Shown here: piece after piece, positions 58,570 to 64,000 of the stretch
Position numbering within the stretch: the stretch's first letter is position 1
Layout of the letters: every line of letters starts with the position of its first letter
DNA from: Dyadobacter fanqingshengii
Lineage (GTDB): Bacteria > Bacteroidota > Bacteroidia > Cytophagales > Spirosomataceae
Assembly (NCBI RefSeq): GCF_023822005.2
Contig: NZ_CP098806.1
Coordinates: 930,001-994,000, forward strand
DNA: 64,000 nucleotides
Direction: 5' to 3'
The notes under the pieces: model-generated
What the model was told of the DNA's origin: nothing
Databases searched by the model: none
The model's input: the letters and a program-made list of their open reading frames with translations, nothing else
Program-made: the position numbers and the translations under genes

Positions 58570-59205
58570 TTAATGAAACATTAATTGCACATTCAGGGCC
58601 AGTTGATATGCCTTGGTGTTGATACCGGAAGGCGGGATTGCGTAGCTGAAAGTGGGCTGGGCAATGATCGATAAGCGCGGCGCAAAACGATAAATCACAC
58701 CCGCCCCGACGATAGGCGATATCCTTGAAGTGTTTCGGCCCGACTTGAAAGTTGCCGTTCCGATATCCGGGATCGTTAACCGGCTTGTTGTACCAAAATT
58801 CCATAACGCACCTGCGGAAAAATACGGCGATAACTTTTTTGCGGACGGCTGATAATTGGCAAGGACTGGAATAGAAAAATTATGGGAACGACTGCTGGTG
58901 GTGGAGCTCTTTATTGTGGAATAACCAAACCACAAGCCCGTTGACGCCGACCATTTTTCAGAAAAAGAGTATCTTGTGTTCAAGCCCACCCAATATCCCT
59001 TTGGTGACACTTCCGATTTCCAGGTCTCAGTAGAAAATGTTCCGGGGCTGTATGAATCGGGCACTATAACTTCTAAGGTGCTTTTGGAATGTCCGTAAAA
59101 AGGAGCCACTGTTGCAGAAATGGCAAACTTACCCTGGCTGAATGCGCCTGACCAGGAAAAGAGAAATCCGGTGAGGATCAATGAGGTGTAAAATTTCGGT
59201 TTCAT
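58570..59205 (-). CDS. Small outer membrane beta-barrel protein
   Basis: 211 residues with a signal peptide (to SGAFSQG, about residue 25) and eight or so amphipathic strands typical of PF13568-like barrels: FAISATVAPFYGHS, YWVGLNTRYSFSEKWS, GLWFGYSTIKS, IPVLANYQPSAKKLSPYFSAGA (shortened: NYQPSAKKLSPYFSAG) and a terminal YQLALNVQLMFH ending in Phe-His. Role unknown. Confidence 0.82.
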   Translation of the reverse strand: MKPKFYTSLILTGFLFSWSGAFSQGKFAISATVAPFYGHSKSTLEVIVPDSYSPGTFSTETWKSEVSPKGYWVGLNTRYSFSEKWSASTGLWFGYSTIKSSTTSSRSHNFSIPVLANYQPSAKKLSPYFSAGALWNFGTTSRLTIPDIGTATFKSGRNTSRISPIVGAGVIYRFAPRLSIIAQPTFSYAIPPSGINTKAYQLALNVQLMFH

Positions 59206-59340
59206 GTTGCTGGCGTTGAAGGGTTAGTAACCACTCATTACTTAGCAAGATATGTGAAAATAATGTAATTAAATAGAAAATAATTTGTAGTATTTTAGGA
59301 AAAATGTTAAAGCATGTTAAACTTAAACTTCTGATTCACG

Positions 59341-59712
59341 ATGAAAACAAAGTACTATTTCCTGATGGTTATCGCGGTGGCCATTTTCTCAGTTGCGGCA
59401 AAAAAAGCAGTGATTGCCAATGATATCGTTGGCACCTGGAAATACCTGATCAGCGACGTTCCACCAGAATACGAATCCGGATTTTTTACATTTGAAGAAA
59501 AGGAAAGCAAGACGGTCGGATATGTTGGGGATACTGAGAAACAGGAGATGAAAGAACTCGTGGTGGATCAGGGAAAAGTGACCTTCACTACGGAAAGCCA
59601 GGCAGGCGTCTTCAAATACAGCTTTGCGCAGAAAGGGGATACATTAACCGGCACTGTATCATCCCAATATGGAGATTTCCCGATAAAAGCCATTAAGGAG
59701 GCCAAAAAATAA
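59341..59712 (+). CDS. Small exported lipocalin-like protein
   Basis: 123 residues with a Sec signal peptide (to about AAKKAVIA). The mature part is beta-rich with the lipocalin-like opening DIVGTWKYLIS, then FFTFEEKES, GKVTFTTES, VFKYSFAQKGDTLTGTVSS. Similar small proteins are common in Bacteroidota and have no assigned function. Confidence 0.75.
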   Translation: MKTKYYFLMVIAVAIFSVAAKKAVIANDIVGTWKYLISDVPPEYESGFFTFEEKESKTVGYVGDTEKQEMKELVVDQGKVTFTTESQAGVFKYSFAQKGDTLTGTVSSQYGDFPIKAIKEAKK

Positions 59713-59815
59713 AGTTGCAGGGAGCTAATGTAACGGCTATTAAAATTTGATACCCATTTGGTACGGTTTTTAATGTGAACGGAATAATTCATCACAACAT
59801 TAAAACCGATATCTT

Positions 59816-60292
59816 ATGAAGAAGACAATAAATCTGGCACTTGCTGCTATGCTTTGTGCCGCCACATATTCTTATGCGCAAACCACATCCAGCTCAGGCC
59901 AGTCGGACAAACAGGATAAAAAAGCGCAGGGCAGTCAGGCGGCGGGAGCCAGCAAGCCAGCAGCAGGGGCAGCACCAGCCAGCGCCGGCAGTGGCAATGC
60001 AGATGAGAATCGTGCACAAAAAAGTAAGGAAGGCGATGGAAGCACACGTCCGGGTGGCGCAGCCCATAAAAACGCAAACGATGTCGGGCGCTATTCTGAT
60101 ACTGAAAGCAAAGATCCGAAGTCCTTTAATTCCAAAGAAGCGATCGCAAAACGCAGAAAGAATTTAACTGAGTCGGATACAACTGTAAAAAAAGGAAGCG
60201 GGTCGGCTGATAGAAACACCAAAAACCATACGGGTAAAACGGGGAATTATCAAAACCGTGATGCGAAGCAGTCGACTAAGCCCCGTCAATAA
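59816..60292 (+). CDS. Low-complexity exported protein
   Basis: 158 residues: a good signal peptide (MKKTINLALAAMLCAATYSYAQ) followed by a disordered, hydrophilic segment rich in Ser, Gly, Lys, Ala and Gln, with no hydrophobic core. It may be a periplasmic stress-type or cell-surface filler protein. A strong terminator starts six bases after the stop. No family recognised. Confidence 0.7.
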   Translation: MKKTINLALAAMLCAATYSYAQTTSSSGQSDKQDKKAQGSQAAGASKPAAGAAPASAGSGNADENRAQKSKEGDGSTRPGGAAHKNANDVGRYSDTESKDPKSFNSKEAIAKRRKNLTESDTTVKKGSGSADRNTKNHTGKTGNYQNRDAKQSTKPRQ

Positions 60293-60297
60293 TGGCC

Positions 60298-60334
60298 ATA
60301 TTAAAAAGGTTGCGCTAAGCAACCTTTTTAATAT
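60298..60334 (+). terminator. Rho-independent terminator with 16-bp perfect arms
   Basis: Arms 60298-60313 (ending AAAAAGGTTGC) and 60319-60334 (starting GCAACCTTTTT) are exact inverses around GCTAA, with the T-run in the 3' arm. It separates the low-complexity protein gene from the metal-uptake unit. Confidence 0.88.
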
Positions 60335-60351
60335 ATTTGCCCCGCAATCCG

Positions 60352-60729
60352 ATGCGTACAATTATCGTCTACATATGGCTGATCACAACCATTCTGCCGA
60401 CTTTCAGTCAGTGGGGGACCATCGCATACTATCAGATCAACAAAGCATACATTACCCGCGTTCTCTGCGAAAATCGGGATAGGCCTCAGTTAAATTGTAA
60501 TGGTAAGTGCTATCTGGCCAAAAAGCTTAAAGAGCAGCAGGAAAAGCAGGATAAGCAAACCAGCGATCGTGTGCAGAACATTCCTGTGATTCAGTTGTTT
60601 TCTTCGCCAATCACTTCCTTCGAGTTTTTAACAGCTCATTACGCCCCTTCTCAGGAGCATAATTTCCCTTATCATCTGGCCTCCTATCAGGCCCCGCTTT
60701 CCATTCTCGTTCCACCTCCCTGTGCGTAA
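60352..60729 (+). CDS. Small CNGKC membrane-anchored protein of a metal-uptake unit
   Basis: 125 residues from the ATG at 60352. One N-terminal membrane helix (IIVYIWLITTILPTFSQWG), then VLCENRDRPQLNCNGKCYLAKKL, cited by its core NCNGKCYLAKKL, with three nearby cysteines suited to metal binding, then a charged helix and a C-terminal segment ending PPPCA. Homologues in Bacteroidota typically sit before TonB receptors, as here (60870), with a PepSY gene after. I recognise the context but know of no assigned function. Confidence 0.75.
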   Translation: MRTIIVYIWLITTILPTFSQWGTIAYYQINKAYITRVLCENRDRPQLNCNGKCYLAKKLKEQQEKQDKQTSDRVQNIPVIQLFSSPITSFEFLTAHYAPSQEHNFPYHLASYQAPLSILVPPPCA

Positions 60730-60869
60730 GCACGTGTTGCGTTTTTGTACGCATTTTCCTATCCGTTGAACGCTGATGTTCCTACGGGCAATTCATCTGT
60801 TTACATTTAAGACATTCATGCGCTCATTCTGAATACGGGATGTGCACATCTATCAATTTGTATATTCTA

Positions 60870-63239
60870 ATGTATATCAAATATCTATCGCTGTTAATTT
60901 TTGTTACAACAATCTCCACAAATGTCTTCGCACAGCCTGAATCGGGCATATTAAATGGCCGTATCGTGAATTCTGTGCAACAAGCCATCTCAGGGGCTTC
61001 CGTCACATTGCAAAGTACAGATTTCGGAACCATTACGGATGCCGATGGTCAGTTTAGGCTTACGGGTATTACGCCAGGGTCATATATCCTTTCCGTTTCC
61101 AATATTGGTTACACTGCTTACACCCAAAGCCTTCGGATCTCGAAAGGGAAGAATTCGTTTCTGAATCTGCAACTGTCGGAAAGCAGGGAGGAACTGGCAG
61201 AAGTTGTGGTTAGTACAGCCAAGACACGTTACCAGGTGCTGACCTCGAGTGCGTCAACACGCAGCAATACGCCGTTACTTTCCACGCCGCAGTCGGTGCA
61301 GGTCCTGTCTTCCGCCGTGCTACGCGACCGCCAGGCTTTTACATTAAATGAGATTGCCGGTTCTTTCACAGGAATGAAGGCAAATAACGGAAATGGTAAT
61401 TTTCAGATTCGTGGCTTCACGGCTTATTCACCTAATGATGCCAGTTTTTTACTATATAATGGTATCCGCGGAAACCTGTTCCTGTGGAGCCAACAGCCAC
61501 TGCTTTATAACATTGAATCCGTTGAATTGCTTCGTGGTCCGTCGGGCGCTTTGTTTAGTGAAGGTTCGCCGGGTGGCGTGGTTAATTTTATTACCAAAAA
61601 ACCCTTGTCCGAAAAACGAGCGAGTGTGGATCTCTCTTTGGGCAGCTGGGGTTTTGGTAGGGCTTCACTTGACTTCACCGGGCCTGTTGATCGCCGGAAA
61701 AAGCTTTTGTACCGGGCCATAATCGGGTATGACCGTTCGGAAAGTTTCAGGGATTATCAAGAGAAGAAGAATTTGTTCATCGCACCGTCGCTGACCTATC
61801 TTTTTAACAGAAAGACTTCCTTAAATCTCGAACTGAATTACGCTTATCAAAAGGCTGTTCAACAATACGACAACGGGAGCTTCGTGTATTCGAGGCCTGA
61901 CGGCAGTTTCGACTTCAATTATTATCCCAACAATCTGACGATCCAAAGCCCGACGGATTATGGTAAAACGCATAATGCATCGGCCACGTTGACCTTTGAC
62001 CATCAGATCAGTAACAACCTGAAACTAACGGTCGTCGAGCGGGCGGTACGAAATGTGCTGGACTACACAGACCACATTCCGGTGGGAAGGATCCGGAACG
62101 ATTCCATCAGTCGTGGATTTCAGGACTGGGAAACGGACCGGTTTAGTCTGCAAACAACTGCATTCGCGACATATACAGCAAAAACAGGTCCGCTGGGACA
62201 TCAGCTCACGGCAGGCTCAGATTATAACCGTTATGGCTGGACCCAAAATGACTATCAATACAAATCCTCGACAAGGATCTCCATTCTTCACCCGGATTAT
62301 GCAGGCAGTATTCCTGATGCTTCGGTTCCGGCCGATGAATCGGATGATAATAAGCGGGTTACAAACCTGATAGGGGCTTATATACAGGATCAGGTCAGTG
62401 TAGGTAACCGATTTAAAGTACTGCTTTCCTTGCGTTACGACAATTATAATGGTAAAGAAACACCCTTGTCGGACCGGGATAACAAACAGGGCGATGCATT
62501 GCAAGCTTCTGGCTGGATTCCCCGGATAGGGCTGGTGTATTTGCCATTGAAAAATGTGTCGATTTACGGAACATTCTTAAAGTCATTTAATCCCCAAACC
62601 TCCAATAATGTGCTTGCCGGCGGCCCGTTCCCAACCCGTAAGGCAACCCAGTACGAGGTTGGTTCAAAAGCTGATCTGCTCAGTAACCGCCTGTCTGCCA
62701 CCTTATCATTGTATCAAATTGATTATGCAAACATTCTGACAGCGGCACCTACGGACGAAAATTCGCACCGGCAGGCAGCGATTGACGGGACGCGGAGCAG
62801 AGGCGGAGAGTTTTCCGTTACCGGAAATCTGAATGCGCTGAGCCTGATTGCGGGATATGCATTCAATGAGCACGTGCTGGTGAGTACGAGTACATATGGT
62901 AAAAAAGGCGACCGCTTTGCCAATGCGCCGAAGCATCAAATTAATTTCTGGGGCAAATATGCATTTCCATCCGGTGTACTCAAAGGTTTCGGAGTGGCTG
63001 CGGGTGTTCGCTATGCAAGTGATCAGGTTGGTTTGTTAAGCAATCAAAATTTCATTTTCCCTTCCTATACGGTGCTCGACGCGGCGCTTTCCTATCAGCG
63101 CAACCGGTTTCAGTTACAGGTGAATGCTTACAATCTGGCAAACAAGCATTATTTCACCGGAAGTCGTTCGGGTGTAACATTGGCCGGACTGGGCGATCCT
63201 TTTAATGTAAGGGTAGGGATTACTTATCAGCTCTGGTAA
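60870..63239 (+). CDS. TonB-dependent siderophore-type receptor
   Basis: Outer-membrane receptor (789 aa from the ATG at 60870, MYIKYLSLLIF). Signal peptide to VFAQ, a carboxypeptidase-regulatory-like domain (LNGRIVNSVQQAISGASVTL), then a FhuA/FecA-type plug (LLSTPQSVQVLSSAVLRDRQ; NIESVELLRGPSGALFSEGS, PGGVVNFITKKP) and a barrel ending GITYQLW. The TPQSVQVL and RGPSGALF motifs are those of ferric-siderophore receptors. Flanked by the CNGKC protein and a PepSY protein that often reduces or handles the imported iron complex. Confidence 0.93.
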   Translation: MYIKYLSLLIFVTTISTNVFAQPESGILNGRIVNSVQQAISGASVTLQSTDFGTITDADGQFRLTGITPGSYILSVSNIGYTAYTQSLRISKGKNSFLNLQLSESREELAEVVVSTAKTRYQVLTSSASTRSNTPLLSTPQSVQVLSSAVLRDRQAFTLNEIAGSFTGMKANNGNGNFQIRGFTAYSPNDASFLLYNGIRGNLFLWSQQPLLYNIESVELLRGPSGALFSEGSPGGVVNFITKKPLSEKRASVDLSLGSWGFGRASLDFTGPVDRRKKLLYRAIIGYDRSESFRDYQEKKNLFIAPSLTYLFNRKTSLNLELNYAYQKAVQQYDNGSFVYSRPDGSFDFNYYPNNLTIQSPTDYGKTHNASATLTFDHQISNNLKLTVVERAVRNVLDYTDHIPVGRIRNDSISRGFQDWETDRFSLQTTAFATYTAKTGPLGHQLTAGSDYNRYGWTQNDYQYKSSTRISILHPDYAGSIPDASVPADESDDNKRVTNLIGAYIQDQVSVGNRFKVLLSLRYDNYNGKETPLSDRDNKQGDALQASGWIPRIGLVYLPLKNVSIYGTFLKSFNPQTSNNVLAGGPFPTRKATQYEVGSKADLLSNRLSATLSLYQIDYANILTAAPTDENSHRQAAIDGTRSRGGEFSVTGNLNALSLIAGYAFNEHVLVSTSTYGKKGDRFANAPKHQINFWGKYAFPSGVLKGFGVAAGVRYASDQVGLLSNQNFIFPSYTVLDAALSYQRNRFQLQVNAYNLANKHYFTGSRSGVTLAGLGDPFNVRVGITYQLW

Positions 63240-63267
63240 TTCACATCTTTAATTATCAGACTTTTAT

Positions 63268-64000
63268 ATGAAAAAAGGATCGTTTCGCCGAAGCCTTTTC
63301 AAGCTGCACAGTTGGCTCGGCCTGATTACCGGGATATTTTTGATCCTGCTTGGATTAAGCGGCTCTGTTCTGGTTTTCAGAACGGAGCTGGACAAATTTT
63401 TCAACCAGGATTTGCTGCACGTCTCATCTGCGGAAAATGCGGTTCCCAATGATGCATTGCAGCGTTGTTACGACCACATTACCAGTCGATATCCCAATCT
63501 CGACGGCATTGCATGGGTCAATCCCGATGCCGGGCCGGGCGAAGCTTATGATTTCAGAATGTATTTCAATGACACCCGTTTGATGACATATGATCTGGCA
63601 TTGATTTCTTTCAATCCTTACACCCGCGCTATCCTGCGAGAAGGACCCTCAACCCAGTTCACGCCGAGCTTCATCGAGTGGCTGTTTCAGTTTCATTTCA
63701 GTTTTCAGCTTGGCATGCCAGGTGCTGCGTTGACGGCCATATTCGGCATTACCATGCTGCTGTCGCTGCTTACAGGCGCGGTCGTATACCGGAAAATGCT
63801 ATGGAAAGTCCTGACCTTCCGGGTCAGGGTCAATCGCAAGAACTGGCGTACGATCAGCTCAGATCTGCACCGCATTGTCGGTGTATGGTCCCTGCTTCTG
63901 AATGCGGTGATTTTCTTTACTGGTTTCTGGATGAACCTGTTTGCATTCCAGGCAAAAACGTGGCAGAACGAACTGGTCCCTACCAAACCAAACACGCGCG
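63268..64000 (+). CDS. PepSY-associated inner membrane protein (3' end outside window)
   Basis: The first 244 codons are present, from the ATG at 63268 (MKKGSFRRSLFKLHSWLGLI), 28 bp after the receptor stop. It has the PepSY_TM layout: a first helix GIFLILLGLSGSVLVF, a periplasmic domain (residues about 45-140), a helix pair around FQLGMPGAALTAIFGITMLL, then DLHRIVGVWSLLLNAVIFF. Members act as ferric-siderophore reductases or assist iron uptake through conserved heme-binding His residues (HSWLG, LHRIVG). Confidence 0.88.
   Translation, partial: MKKGSFRRSLFKLHSWLGLITGIFLILLGLSGSVLVFRTELDKFFNQDLLHVSSAENAVPNDALQRCYDHITSRYPNLDGIAWVNPDAGPGEAYDFRMYFNDTRLMTYDLALISFNPYTRAILREGPSTQFTPSFIEWLFQFHFSFQLGMPGAALTAIFGITMLLSLLTGAVVYRKMLWKVLTFRVRVNRKNWRTISSDLHRIVGVWSLLLNAVIFFTGFWMNLFAFQAKTWQNELVPTKPNTR

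Noticed and set aside
1..64000. tRNA, rRNA, prophage or integrative-element core genes
   Set aside because: None recognised on reading the intergenic regions and coding content; a covariance-model scan would be needed to exclude small RNAs.

Overview
This 64 kb window is a chromosomal segment of a Bacteroidota bacterium. The gene set (SusC/SusD pairs, a hybrid two-component sensor-regulator, DUF1343/NamZ, a type IX secretion C-terminal domain, 'outer membrane beta-barrel family' proteins, DUF2490, promoter elements of the TAnnTTTG type and weak ribosome binding sites) points to the Cytophagales, most likely Dyadobacter or a close relative. The genus is an inference from overall character; no rRNA is present to settle it. 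I saw no tRNA, rRNA, CRISPR array, intact transposase or prophage.

Layout. 1-1.76 kb: a PfkB sugar kinase (cut by the window edge) and a class II aldolase, overlapping by ATGA, ending a few bases from a truncated 5' remnant of an acyltransferase gene. 1.86-5.0 kb: a DoxX-like membrane protein facing a LytS-type kinase and LytTR regulator, then a small secreted protein. 5.4-19.1 kb: polysaccharide locus 1. SusC, SusD and a large PA14/cytochrome c/beta-propeller protein run left; a hybrid two-component regulator and a GH43 glycosidase run right. 19.1-22.5 kb: a NamZ-like muramidase and an unusual membrane sensor ending in a transposase-type zinc ribbon. 22.8-28.8 kb: polysaccharide locus 2 (SusC, SusD, GH30). 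28.8-30.4 kb: an AraC remnant, a helical unknown and YceI. 30.7-43.2 kb: a three-CBM type IX-secreted protein, a luciferase-like oxidoreductase, a two-gene unit with an M64/VWA protein, a GH114-like fragment, two Tat-type exported proteins, DUF6766 and a zinc alcohol dehydrogenase. 43.3-50.3 kb: three AraC-type regulators interleaved with an outer-membrane barrel protein, DUF2490 and a haloalkane dehalogenase. 50.3-54.4 kb: a compact biosynthetic cluster (glycosyltransferase, methyltransferase, PIG-L deacetylase, acyl-CoA dehydrogenase-like flavoprotein, acyl carrier protein). 54.4-60.3 kb: phospholipase C, DUF2079 and small envelope proteins. 60.35-64 kb: a siderophore/metal uptake unit (small CNGKC protein, TonB receptor, PepSY protein cut by the window end).

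How it fits together. Most of the window is an environmental glycan-scavenging lifestyle: outer-membrane capture (two SusCD pairs), hydrolases (GH43, GH30, GH171-like), sugar phosphate catabolism and dedicated regulators.

The most notable items are: (i) a 15-bp tandem repeat family present as three arrays, in two orientations and three reading contexts, all in frame inside one gene (5374-8529); (ii) a seven-transmembrane sensor fused to the DNA-binding half of an IS1595-type transposase, beside a SusCD operon with a palindrome at its promoter; (iii) a chromate-resistance (ChrB C-terminal) domain fused to an AraC DNA-binding domain; and (iv) the glycosyltransferase/methyltransferase/deacetylase/ACP cluster, whose product I cannot name.
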